Shown: in pieces, positions 1-8,372 of the stretch
How the letters are laid out: every line of letters starts with the position of its first letter
Position numbering within the stretch: the stretch's first letter is position 1
Assembly (NCBI RefSeq): GCF_041321095.1
Contig: NZ_JBGGWE010000019.1
Location: 1 to 64,000 of the forward strand
From: Fibrella arboris
GTDB lineage: Bacteria > Bacteroidota > Bacteroidia > Cytophagales > Spirosomataceae
Length of the DNA stretch: 64,000 nt
Direction of reading: 5' to 3'
Translations under genes and position numbers: made by a program
The notes under the pieces: generated by a model
Database searches by the model: none
What the model was told of the DNA's origin: nothing
What the model saw: only the letters and a program-made list of their open reading frames with translations

Positions 1-2
1 CG

Positions 3-107
3 CAATTGGCTAAATCGGTGATTGATCTGTTAGCTCAGTTGCGAGCTAATCCCAAACTCATTACTGCTTTCTTTCGCAAGAAGGAGGTAGGTTTCTTTAC
101 AGACTAA
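3..107 (+). CDS. C-terminal fragment of an unidentified protein, possibly a transposase (partial at window edge)
   Basis: The forward frame from base 3 reads 34 protein-like residues (basic and leucine-rich, with ANPKLITAFF followed by a lysine-rich stretch) and stops with TAA at 105-107. It runs in from beyond the left edge. I do not recognise the family. Its stop lies two bases from the stop of the broken secreted protein on the other strand, which would fit the end of an inserted element, but no terminal inverted repeat can be checked without the left flank. Confidence 0.4.
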   Translation, partial: QLAKSVIDLLAQLRANPKLITAFFRKKEVGFFTD

Positions 108-108
108 T

Positions 109-1302
109 TCACGCATCAATAATGGCGCTATTTCCAACGGTGCCATACACATAGATCTCAGCAAACCCACCATTGACGCCATAAAGCGTTGTGTTGATAT
201 CACCTGAGTTATTGGTCACGCCTATTGACCATGTCGTAGACGGTGAATTTGGTGTATACGCAGCCAGATAGTGCGTACTCCCACTTGGCGTAGCTGCCGG
301 ACCTGAATTTGGTGAACCATCAAACGTGATGCTACTGACATAGGGCGTGCCGACCCCAACCTGTAATTTAGGGTTGGCAGTATAACTACACACGTCGGTT
401 ATAAAAGCACTTATGTAGCCAATGCCAGCCGTGCTACCATAATTGACTGTTACGTTGGTCGCATTGGTATTGGCTATCGAGTGCGGGCCGGTTACAGACC
501 AGTTGACCGAATAAGCATTCGGCAACGTACCTACGATTCCGTACGTCCCTGACTGGTTGTAGCAACCCTAGGCGTTACCAGACAGTGTACTCGATACAGA
601 CGGTGGACTTGGCCGGTTCACGGCTATGGTTCTGGTTGACTCCACTGCCGAGGCATCGTTGCGTGTCGCCTTCACCTGAATTGTCCCGCCAGTTCCTGCC
701 GAGGTGGTGGCTGTGATGGTATTCGTATTTTGGCCGCTCGTTATTGTCCAGCCAGGTAGGTTCGACAAATCCCAGGCGTAGTTCGTTGCGTTCGTAGCGG
801 CCCCAACGGACAAGGTGACTGTCTGAGCACCACAGCCAACTGACTGTGGATTGGCCGAAGAACTGTTCAACGATAGTGTTCCAAGCGGTCCCAAGTAGCG
901 GATTGGCGCAGAGTAACTAACTGTTTTCCCATCACTTGCAGAGTAAAAACAATCACTCAGGGTTGCTGTCAATGAACCAGTGCCAGATACGTTTAAAAAT
1001 TTGGCAACATAATGATCTGTCCCGCTAAGTGTAACACCTCCGGGCAATGCGGCTGCCCCAGCAGCATTTGTACCTTTCCAAGTCACTTCGCAACCATACG
1101 TACTATACGCATTTTGCGAATCAAATAAAAAGTCAATATCCTTAGCGGGTTCTACGGATTGCGTGTATAACCCTCCAACAGCAATGAGCTGCTGAGCCAT
1201 AGATGAGATATGGCTAAATAATAAAAGAACCAAGGCCAATGATGATAGTAGAAATTTTACAGGTTTCATAAAAAATTGAGCGTTTAAATTGTTAGAAATC
1301 AC
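109..1302 (-). pseudogene. Secreted Ig/PKD-like surface protein interrupted by an in-frame amber codon
   Basis: Reading right to left, the protein has a signal peptide (hydrophobic core, cleavage near SSMAQQ) and beta-rich, Ser/Thr/Gly-rich sequence of the kind found in Ig- or PKD-like domains of Bacteroidota surface proteins. The frame is open from 1302 to a TAG at 568-570. The same frame stays open after it with the same composition down to a TGA at 109-111, so the two pieces are one gene of 397 codons split by a single nonsense codon. The start could be M1 or the internal methionine just before KPVKF (residue 12), which better precedes the hydrophobic core. Downstream it ends abruptly beside an unrelated convergent frame, so the 3' end is probably also missing. 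Function unknown; probably non-functional. Confidence 0.7.
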
Positions 1303-1391
1303 TAGTATTATTTTGTAAAATCTTCAGTGGCTAACGCAAAAAAATTTCTATTTATACCTGATTTACAGTAAAGCAAAAGGCAGCTGCTATG

Positions 1392-1862
1392 TCAGCGACT
1401 CAATGTCAGCGACAGTGAAGGAGTTGGCGATTTGGCGTCCGACCAATTTCCAATTGTCATTTTGTTGCATTCATTGGTATAGATTAGTGCTGCAATTGAG
1501 TAGAGTGTGTCAGTTTTATGAACAAAGGCAATCCTTAAAGTGTCTTTGTCAAGCCGGAACAACTTTTGATCAATAACCTTGTTTTGTACCCCCGATATGA
1601 ATAGGTGATAGGGGTCATCGATTCGGCCTGATTTATCGAATGAGATTTTACCTGTATAGTTTCCTTTTTCGCTCGGAAAAGTAGAATCACTTGGCAGTAC
1701 AAACGTTGAATTTTAATCCCATTGACCAATAATGTTCTGCTCAGGCGCGGGTGGTGTACACTGGTTAAAGTCGTTCTTACAAGCGTATAAGAGAACTGTC
1801 GAAATGACAGCTAAGAACAGACGGTTTGGCCATCTGTGGCCTGGAAATAGCCTCTTTTTCAT
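1392..1862 (-). pseudogene. Small lipoprotein (lipocalin-like layout) interrupted by an ochre codon
   Basis: From an ATG at 1862 the frame gives a basic N-terminus, a hydrophobic stretch and a lipobox (LLYAC, Cys near residue 29), then a segment ending NIIGQWD, typical of the start of small lipocalin-like lipoproteins. A TAA at 1713-1715 (codon 50) follows. The frame then continues for over 100 residues of convincing protein with alternating beta-strand pattern (KISFDKSG, LRIAFVHKTDTLYSI) to a TGA at 1392. One point mutation therefore separates this from an intact gene of about 156 residues. Outer-membrane or periplasmic lipoprotein by inference; role unknown. It is the second nonsense-broken exported gene in a row. 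Confidence 0.7.
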
Positions 1863-2035
1863 AGTAGTGCTGAGTAAGGTAATTTTTCACTTTACGAACA
1901 TATACCCGGATTATGCTCTAACGATTGAGCAGCGGCAGAATAATTTCATTTCGCGTTGCCTGTAGGCGTTTAGAAGAGTCTGCACCCGAGTATACATTGA
2001 ATCGAAGCTAAACAACCATAAGGTCTGGACACAAG

Positions 2036-2063
2036 AAAGCCCGATCAGTGATGATCGGGCTTT
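2036..2063 (-). terminator. Hairpin terminator downstream of xylB
   Basis: A perfect 12-bp inverted repeat (2036-2047 and 2052-2063) with a 4-base loop, GC-rich in the stem and flanked by A/T runs. It sits 24 bases past the xylulokinase stop and is probably its terminator. The + strand also has a T-run, so it may work both ways. Confidence 0.8.
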
Positions 2064-2087
2064 TTAGACGTAGTCCTAACTACGGGC

Positions 2088-3569
2088 CTACTGTTTCTCC
2101 AGTACGGCCAGCCAGTTGGCATACGCTTCCTGGTAGGCCTGATGCACGCGTGGATCAGGGTCGAGCGTTCGTACCAGGCTCAAGCCGCTGAACGCTTCTT
2201 CGCGGCTGTTATACTGGCGTATACCCAATCCGGCGCCACGCGCAGCTCCCTGAGCCCCATCTGTGTTGTAGAGTTCAACGGCTGCGCCCGATAGGTTGGC
2301 GAACGTGCTGCCGAAAAGTGGACTGAGGAACATGTTGGCCTCACCTGCCCGAACGGTTTTCAGCCCTACGCCTACCTGTTCCATGACCTGTATGCCGTAG
2401 TAAAGCGCAAAAACGATACCTTCCTGCGCTGCCCGTAGCAGTTGGGGCAGGCCATGACGCGTCAGGTTCAGGCCCTGGAAAGTGGCTCCCAGATCCCGAT
2501 TTTCCAGTACGCGCTCGGCCCCATTACCAAACGGCAGACAGACCAGTCCATCGGCACCAATGGGTGCTTTCTGCGCCATTTCGTTCATGCTTCCGTAGCT
2601 CAACGTTTTCTGAAAAAGCGTATTTCGTAGCCAGCTGTTCAGGCTACCCGTTCCATTCACGCAAAGCAACACCCCATAACGCGGTGCTTCGGGCGTGTGG
2701 TTTACGTGCAGGAACGTGTTCACCCGCGATTGTGGGTCATACTGCGCCTTGTCGCTCACCCCGTATACCACACCCGACGTACCGGCGGTAGCGGCAATTT
2801 CACCCGGCTCGAAGACATTCAGCGACATCGCATTATTGGGCTGATCACCCGCCCGGTAGGTCACTGGCGTACCAGCCGCCAGGCCGGTTTCGGCGGCGGC
2901 AGCGGCGGTCAGTCGTCCCTGCTCACCAAAGGTGGGGCGAAGGGGCGGCATCAACGATGAATCGAAGCCGTAGTACTGCATCAGAAATTCGGCAGGGCGG
3001 TTCTCCAGAAAATCCCACAGGATGCCTTCTGAGAGCCCCGAAGCCGTGGTCACGACCTCACCCGTCAGGCGAGCCGCCAGGTAATCGCCCGGCAGCATGA
3101 AATGCGCGACGCTGGCATACACATCGGGCTGATTCTCTTTCACCCAGGCCAGTTTAGCGGCGGTGAAATTACCCGGCGAATTCAGCAAATGGCGCAGTAC
3201 CCGATCCTGGCCGAGTGCGTCGAATGCCCGTTGCCCATAAGGCACCGCCCGGCTGTCGCACCAGATGATCGATGGCCGCAAGACATTCAGGTGAGCGTCT
3301 GTAACAACGAGGCCGTGCATTTGATAGGAAATACCGATGGCCATAATGTCGGTAGCGGTAGCACCCGACGCGTTCATGACGGCCCGTATGGCCTGTGTCA
3401 TGTTGTGCCACCACAGATCGGGCTGCTGTTCGGCAAAGCCTGGCTGTGGGGCCTCAATGGTCATTTCACTGTCGGGGAAGAAGGCTGAGGCGACAGCCTT
3501 GTTGGTATCGGCATTAACTAAGCAGGCTTTAACTGACGAACTACCGAGATCGAGTCCAAGAAGAAACAT
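2088..3569 (-). CDS. xylB: Xylulokinase
   Basis: ATP-dependent kinase of the FGGY family that makes D-xylulose 5-phosphate for the pentose phosphate pathway. The N-terminus has the phosphate-binding motif DLGSSSVK (residues 7-14). The substrate region shows SYQMHGL and IIWCDSRA, which in xylulokinases contact the sugar. GDQPNN and TAGTSG in the second half form the nucleotide-binding side. At 493 residues it is full length for the family. The start is the ATG directly before FLLGLDLG. It is transcribed alone, away from the metallophosphoesterase, with a 131-base divergent promoter gap. No xylose isomerase or transporter is adjacent in this window, so the rest of the pathway must lie elsewhere. 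Confidence 0.93.
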   Translation of the reverse strand: MFLLGLDLGSSSVKACLVNADTNKAVASAFFPDSEMTIEAPQPGFAEQQPDLWWHNMTQAIRAVMNASGATATDIMAIGISYQMHGLVVTDAHLNVLRPSIIWCDSRAVPYGQRAFDALGQDRVLRHLLNSPGNFTAAKLAWVKENQPDVYASVAHFMLPGDYLAARLTGEVVTTASGLSEGILWDFLENRPAEFLMQYYGFDSSLMPPLRPTFGEQGRLTAAAAAETGLAAGTPVTYRAGDQPNNAMSLNVFEPGEIAATAGTSGVVYGVSDKAQYDPQSRVNTFLHVNHTPEAPRYGVLLCVNGTGSLNSWLRNTLFQKTLSYGSMNEMAQKAPIGADGLVCLPFGNGAERVLENRDLGATFQGLNLTRHGLPQLLRAAQEGIVFALYYGIQVMEQVGVGLKTVRAGEANMFLSPLFGSTFANLSGAAVELYNTDGAQGAARGAGLGIRQYNSREEAFSGLSLVRTLDPDPRVHQAYQEAYANWLAVLEKQ

Positions 3570-3700
3570 GGGGGTGCTATTAAATGGTCATTGACTGGTC
3601 ATTAAGCGGCCGTTCAACTGTTACGCTACCAGTGACCGCCAATGCCTACGTACCGACTATGGATTAAAAATGTTATTTTCGGCTGATTATACCCGTCTCA

Positions 3701-4453
3701 ATGCACAAACAAGCCGTTTTTATTGGAGATGTTCACGGCCGCCGGTACTGGCAGAACATAGTAAAAACCTGGTTGGACCATGCCGATCAAATTGTTTTTC
3801 TAGGCGATTTTCTGGACACGCACGACCCGGAAATGACGACCGGCCGGATCGACACCAACTTCAGGGAGATCATCAAACTGAAGCGTGCTCATCCCGACAA
3901 AATTAGGCTGCATCTCGGAAACCACGACTTTTATTATTTCTACAACAATCCGATGTTCATCGGGTCGGGATACCGCGAAGATGCGGCTGAAGAGTGGCAC
4001 CGCCTGCTCCAGAAGAACGTTGATCTGTTTCGGATCGCTTCCCGCTTCGATCAGACGCTGGCCAGCCACGCCGGGTTCACGAACTGGTGGGTCGGCCAGT
4101 TTCAGGCAGCCCACGAACGAAAAACGCGGCAGGCGCTCGAGCTGGACAACCTGGTGCCCACGCTCAACAACTGCCTGAAGATCGTTTCACCAGATGCCTA
4201 TACGAATCTGATTGCTACGGTAGGCGTGAAACGGGGGGGGCTATCGCCATCGGGTGGACCAATCTGGTGCGATCAGCGGGAACTACAGGCCGATCCGCTT
4301 ACTGGTTTTAACCAGGCGGTTGGCCATACTCCGCAGCCGGGCGGCCGGTATTCACAGACCCACGCTGCCGGCGGTGAATGGCTCACCTTCAACGACCTGG
4401 GCGAAGCCCCCATTACGCAACCGTTCGTTTTACTGTACGACAAGGCAGACTAG
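3701..4453 (+). CDS. Calcineurin-like metallophosphoesterase
   Basis: Cytoplasmic two-metal phosphoesterase of unknown substrate. The metal-binding motifs are in canonical order: GDVHG (residues 9-13), GDFLD (35-39), GNHD (73-76), a His in SHAGF (near 123) and GHTP (near 211). At 250 residues there is room for only the catalytic domain. There is no signal peptide. It ends 43 bases before the thyA start on the same strand and could be co-transcribed with it. It could act on nucleotides or proteins; the sequence does not decide which. Confidence 0.85.
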   Translation: MHKQAVFIGDVHGRRYWQNIVKTWLDHADQIVFLGDFLDTHDPEMTTGRIDTNFREIIKLKRAHPDKIRLHLGNHDFYYFYNNPMFIGSGYREDAAEEWHRLLQKNVDLFRIASRFDQTLASHAGFTNWWVGQFQAAHERKTRQALELDNLVPTLNNCLKIVSPDAYTNLIATVGVKRGGLSPSGGPIWCDQRELQADPLTGFNQAVGHTPQPGGRYSQTHAAGGEWLTFNDLGEAPITQPFVLLYDKAD

Positions 4454-4496
4454 GCTCCATAATTCGTACTTTTGCCCCCTCAATCCAGCTTTACTC

Positions 4497-6095
4497 ATGC
4501 AGCAATACCACGACCTGCTTCGGCATATTCTGGCCAACGGTGCGCGTAAAACCGACCGTACCGGCACCGGAACCCTTAGCGTATTTGGTTACCAGATGCG
4601 GTTCAACCTCCAGGAAGGGTTCCCGTTGTTAACGACCAAGAAGGTCCATACCAAGTCGATCATTCACGAGTTGCTGTGGTTCATTAAAGGCGACACGAAC
4701 ATCAAATACCTGAAAGACAATGGCGTGAGTATCTGGGACGAATGGGCTGATGAAAACGGTAATCTGGGGCCAGTCTACGGTAAACAATGGCGCAGATGGG
4801 AATCTCTGGCGCAAATAGAGCCTCAAATTCGTCCCTACGAAGAACCAAAAATAATTTCTCCTTATCCATTACTTGCAGAAATCGACCTGAGCTTGAATCA
4901 TTCCGGCCTGGTGGGCCAGGTATTTCCGTCACAGAACTATGGTCAGTTTCGGGTGATAAAAGAGTACCGTATTGCTCGCGAAGACGTACCTACATCGTAT
5001 CATACCCGCTTCGTTGTCAAGTTTTTAACAACGGGATTCGTAGTCGATAATGTCGTAGCCTCTGCACTAAAGGGGGGCTTGGTAGAAGATTATTACTATC
5101 CAGCCGTTGATGGCGTTGCCTGTCTGGGTGAACCAGCTTGTCAGAGTGACCCGGATTATGAGTTGGTCAAACAAACGTGGTATGGTATGATAAACCGCTG
5201 CTACGACAACAAACACGAAGGGTTTAAGAACTACGGCGGAAAAGGTGTGTTCGTAGACAGTCGGTGGCTGATTTTCTCGAATTTTCTGAAAGACATAAAA
5301 CGTTTGCCTAACTGGAACTTAAAGAAGACGTACCCAGATCAGTACACATTAGATAAAGATTTTTCGGGTTCAAATTTTTATGGGCCAACGACATGCTATT
5401 GGGCTAGCAAAGAAGAACAATCCCTGAATCAGCATGACATGGTTCCTTTTCTGGCTATCAGTCCAGATGGAACAGAAACATATTGTATTGGAGCGAAACA
5501 CATTGCCCGGCTTTATCAACTTAATGCAGAGAGGATCAGGGCTTGTTTATTGGGTGAAGCAACGGAGCATAAAGGCTGGCGTTTCACCTATGTCAATACA
5601 GACACATTACTACGGGTCAGGATATTTGACCAGCTAAAATGGTTAATGGCCGAGTTAAAGCAAAATCCCGATTCGCGCCGCATGATTATCTCAGCCTGGA
5701 ATGTGGCCGATATTGAAAAAATGGCGTTACAACCTTGCCATTCATTCATTCAATTTTACGTGGCCAATGGTAAACTCTCCTGCCAGCTTTACCAGCGCAG
5801 TGCCGACGTGTTTCTGGGTGTTCCGTTCAATATCGCCTCTTACGCCCTACTGACGATGATGGTGGCGCAGGAATGCGGCTACGAAGCCCACGAGTTTATC
5901 TGGACCGGCGGCGATACGCACCTCTACAGCAACCACCTGGAACAGGTCGAAACGCAGTTATCGCGTTCCTTCCGGCCCTTGCCAACCATGCGCCTGAACC
6001 CTGACGTTACCTCGGTGTTTGATTTCACCTATGCCGACTTCACGTTAGAAAACTACGACCCCTGGCCCGCTATCAAAGCACCGGTCGCCGTCTAG
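4497..6095 (+). CDS. thyA: Thymidylate synthase with a large in-frame phage-type nuclease-like insertion
   Basis: Makes dTMP from dUMP using methylene-tetrahydrofolate. From the ATG at 4497 the first 101 residues match E. coli ThyA without gaps (RTGTGT, HELLWF, IWDEWADE, VYGKQWRRW). After W101 comes foreign sequence to about residue 375, then ThyA resumes at FDQL and runs gap-free to the normal C-terminus KAPVAV. The whole protein is 532 residues, exactly 268 longer than the E. coli enzyme. Key residues are all present: E58, W80, the SRR phosphate arginines (394-395), nucleophile C414 (E. coli C146), R434, N445, H475 and Y477. The frame is also open upstream to 4254, but that part overlaps the metallophosphoesterase and does not look like protein. 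No dihydrofolate reductase gene follows. Confidence 0.93.
   Translation: MQQYHDLLRHILANGARKTDRTGTGTLSVFGYQMRFNLQEGFPLLTTKKVHTKSIIHELLWFIKGDTNIKYLKDNGVSIWDEWADENGNLGPVYGKQWRRWESLAQIEPQIRPYEEPKIISPYPLLAEIDLSLNHSGLVGQVFPSQNYGQFRVIKEYRIAREDVPTSYHTRFVVKFLTTGFVVDNVVASALKGGLVEDYYYPAVDGVACLGEPACQSDPDYELVKQTWYGMINRCYDNKHEGFKNYGGKGVFVDSRWLIFSNFLKDIKRLPNWNLKKTYPDQYTLDKDFSGSNFYGPTTCYWASKEEQSLNQHDMVPFLAISPDGTETYCIGAKHIARLYQLNAERIRACLLGEATEHKGWRFTYVNTDTLLRVRIFDQLKWLMAELKQNPDSRRMIISAWNVADIEKMALQPCHSFIQFYVANGKLSCQLYQRSADVFLGVPFNIASYALLTMMVAQECGYEAHEFIWTGGDTHLYSNHLEQVETQLSRSFRPLPTMRLNPDVTSVFDFTYADFTLENYDPWPAIKAPVAV
4800..5624 (+). mobile_element. In-frame insertion inside thyA: phage-type homing-endonuclease-like domain with HTH tail
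   Basis: Codons 102 to about 375 of the thyA frame. Three parts can be seen. Residues 138-212 (VGQVFPSQNYG, VKFLTTGF, PAVDGVACLGE) resemble the N-terminal part of a family common in tailed phages. Residues 226-311 carry W..M..RCYD, NYGGKGV, LDKD and a C-W-S-K-E-E-Q...N tail like phage HNH/AP2-like proteins. Residues 317-363 (ISPDG, an HTH of IARLYQLNAERIRACLLG type, KGWRF) resemble the NUMOD/IENR DNA-binding repeats of homing endonucleases. The classical HNH histidines are not evident (DKD where many have HID), so cleavage activity is uncertain. The DNA looks AT-richer than the flanking thyA exons. Boundaries are by alignment to remembered E. coli ThyA, so plus or minus a few codons. Confidence 0.75.
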
Positions 6096-6118
6096 CCAGG
6101 TACGTTCCTGTTGATTTC

Positions 6119-6871
6119 ATGAACATCCTGCTTGTAAAAATTACGCTCATGCCCGTCGTGATTGGCCTGGTAACGCTGGTCAGTCGCCGCTGGGGCCATA
6201 AAGCAGGTGGACTCATTGCCAGTATGCCCTGGATAGCCGGGCCTATTCTGCTGTTTCTTATTCTCGAGCACGGTAAAAGCTTTGGTATTCAGTCGGTCCC
6301 CGGAATCCTGATCGGCATTCTGTCGTTGATCGGGTTCTGTTACTGCTACGCCCGACTAGCTCCATATGTTACAGGCATTTGGTCGTTGTTGCTCTCGTAT
6401 GTTGTTTTTGTGCTGATAGCCCTGCTGTTCAGTGCCATTAAGCTCAGCTTACTCACTAGCTACGGGCTGGTCATGGGAAGCGTTTTGGCGGCGTTACGTT
6501 TTTTTCCGGTACCCGCAGTCACCTCAGCAGCCGTCAGGCGATTACCGTTCGATCTGCCCATTCGCATGGTGGTGGCTACCCTGTTTGTTGTGGGCATTAC
6601 CGGGCTAGCTGCCGTACTGGGGCCAACCTGGAGCGGCATTTTAACGCCTTTCCCTATCATCACCTCTATTCTGGCAGTATTCACTCACTACCTTCAGGGC
6701 AGCGGGGCGGCTATTGTTACGCTGCGCGGCATAGTGATGGGGCTACTGGGTTTTACCACTTTTTTGTTTCTACAGGCCTTTTTCCTGCCCATTTTTTCGG
6801 TCGGCGCCTCCTTCTTTTTTGCCTTACTCATCAACGGAACCATCAATTTTATTGTCAGCAGAAGGGGCTAA
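6119..6871 (+). CDS. Integral membrane protein with an internal repeat, function unknown
   Basis: A 250-residue, very hydrophobic protein with about seven or eight predicted membrane helices. Two similar segments are visible: GGLIASMPWIAGPILLF near residue 30 and SGILTPFPIITSILAVF near residue 170, each followed by a short polar turn (LEHG, LQGSG). This suggests duplicated halves, as in small transporters. I do not recognise a named family with certainty. It starts 23 bases after thyA on the same strand and is followed 33 bases later by the aminopeptidase, so the three may form one transcript. Confidence 0.75.
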   Translation: MNILLVKITLMPVVIGLVTLVSRRWGHKAGGLIASMPWIAGPILLFLILEHGKSFGIQSVPGILIGILSLIGFCYCYARLAPYVTGIWSLLLSYVVFVLIALLFSAIKLSLLTSYGLVMGSVLAALRFFPVPAVTSAAVRRLPFDLPIRMVVATLFVVGITGLAAVLGPTWSGILTPFPIITSILAVFTHYLQGSGAAIVTLRGIVMGLLGFTTFLFLQAFFLPIFSVGASFFFALLINGTINFIVSRRG

Positions 6872-6904
6872 TGACTTCCTTCTGCCCACGACAACGGTTA
6901 ACCT

Positions 6905-8335
6905 ATGCATATTCATCTGAACACCAGCATTCCGGTTACGTCGGCCACCATTTGGCCGCTACAAAAAGGGCAGTCTCTTCCCGCTATAGCGCAGGCAGCG
7001 CAGGCTGATTTCAAAGGCGATCTGCACGAAACACAACTGCTCTACGCCCCAGGTGGTCAGAAGCACTGGCTGCTGGGCCTGGGCCAAGCGCCATCGGGGC
7101 AGGATTATTTCCGGGCCCTTCGGAAACTGACGTATGCCCAAAAGAGCAGGTTTCCAACCTCAGTGCATCTCGACGCCACTGGCTTGTCGGCAGCAACGGT
7201 AGAGGCGATCGTGCTGGGTACGTTGGGAGGTGGTTACAACTTGAAACTGTACCAGACAGGCAAACCAGAGGCTGTGCCTTTCTATAGCTCACTGGGCGAA
7301 CTGCACCTGACGGTTGCGGAGGCTGATCACGACATCATTCAGCAGGCCATTGACAAGGCGACCATTATCTGGGAAGCGCAGCGGGCCATGCTCGATTTGA
7401 TGAATGCTCCCTCGAATTACAAAACGCCGCAGGTGCTGGCCGATTGGGCGGTGGCTTCCGGGCGTTCTTATGGGTATAGCGTTACCGTGTTGGATCACGA
7501 CGAACTGGCGCGGCAAGGGTACAACGCCCTGCTAAGCGTTGGGCAGGGCAGTGAGAACCCGCCCATGCTGCTTGTCTTGGATTACAATCCGGCCATTGCA
7601 ACGGGGACTACCGTGGGATTGGTCGGGAAAGGCGTAACGTTCGATACCGGCGGGCTATCCATTAAGCCATCGGCCAACATGCACCTGATGAAAAGCGACA
7701 TGGGTGGCGCGGCCGCCGTGCTGGGTACGTTGGAAGCCGCCGCCCGGCTGCACATTCCGCGGCGGATCGTGGGGGTTATTCCAACTACCGAAAACGTGGT
7801 GGATGGCATGGCTACCAAACCCGGCGACGTGATCACTTCGTACATCGGCAAAACGATCGAAATCATTGATACAGATGCTGAAGGCCGGGTGATCCTCGCC
7901 GACGGCCTGGGGCACATGGTTCGGCACATTCAGCCCGATGTACTTATCGACCTGGCTACGCTTACGGGAAACGTCATTGCCGCCCTGGGGTATCAGGCGG
8001 GCGGTTTATTCACGCAAAATGAGGAACTGTCGGCGCAGTTACAGCAGGCCGGCGAACGCACGGGCGAACGGCTCTGGCGCCTGCCGCTCTGGGATTCGTA
8101 CAAAGATGACCTTACCTCTGATGTAGCCGACGTAAAGAATTTCAGCGGCAAACCCATAAACGGCGCCATTGCCGCTGCCAAATTCCTGGAGGTATTCACC
8201 GAGAATCATCCCGCCTGGGCCCACCTCGATATTGCGGGTATGGCCTTTGCCGATTCAGAATTCGGGCAGCAGAAAAACGCCACCGCCTTCGGTATCCGAC
8301 TGCTTATCGACTACCTGATGCAAGGTGTTCATTAG
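6905..8335 (+). CDS. Leucyl aminopeptidase family protein (peptidase M17)
   Basis: Cytoplasmic two-zinc aminopeptidase that removes N-terminal residues from peptides. The C-terminal catalytic domain shows GKGVTFDTGGLSIK (near residue 240, catalytic Lys and metal Asp), MKSDMGGAAAV and the signature DTDAEGRVILAD (near 321), where D replaces the usual first N. 476 residues is slightly shorter than E. coli PepA, as is common for Bacteroidota members. The N-terminal macro-like domain is weakly conserved, as expected. A DNA-binding role like that of PepA cannot be judged from sequence. Confidence 0.9.
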   Translation: MHIHLNTSIPVTSATIWPLQKGQSLPAIAQAAQADFKGDLHETQLLYAPGGQKHWLLGLGQAPSGQDYFRALRKLTYAQKSRFPTSVHLDATGLSAATVEAIVLGTLGGGYNLKLYQTGKPEAVPFYSSLGELHLTVAEADHDIIQQAIDKATIIWEAQRAMLDLMNAPSNYKTPQVLADWAVASGRSYGYSVTVLDHDELARQGYNALLSVGQGSENPPMLLVLDYNPAIATGTTVGLVGKGVTFDTGGLSIKPSANMHLMKSDMGGAAAVLGTLEAAARLHIPRRIVGVIPTTENVVDGMATKPGDVITSYIGKTIEIIDTDAEGRVILADGLGHMVRHIQPDVLIDLATLTGNVIAALGYQAGGLFTQNEELSAQLQQAGERTGERLWRLPLWDSYKDDLTSDVADVKNFSGKPINGAIAAAKFLEVFTENHPAWAHLDIAGMAFADSEFGQQKNATAFGIRLLIDYLMQGVH

Positions 8336-8372
8336 TCTGGTGAGTTGGTCAACTGTCAAGACTGGTAGCCGC

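Noticed and set aside
109..1862. Stop-codon reassignment or recoding to explain the TAG and TAA interruptions
   Set aside because: Other genes here end with both stop codons normally, and both broken genes lie in one decayed corner.
4254..4496. N-terminal extension of thyA to 4254
   Set aside because: The upstream codons overlap the metallophosphoesterase in another frame and do not look like protein; ThyA homology begins at 4497.
4800..5624. The thyA insertion as an intein
   Set aside because: There is no Cys/Ser-led block A with following Thr-x-x-His in the right place and no His-Asn before a Cys/Ser/Thr at the end. An Asn-Thr pair near residue 367 and a TSYH at 166-169 are isolated and lie inside the phage-like domains.
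4800..5624. The thyA insertion as a group I intron with an encoded endonuclease
   Set aside because: The foreign frame is continuous with both exons and fills almost all of the insertion, leaving no room for a group I core. Not fully excluded without cDNA.
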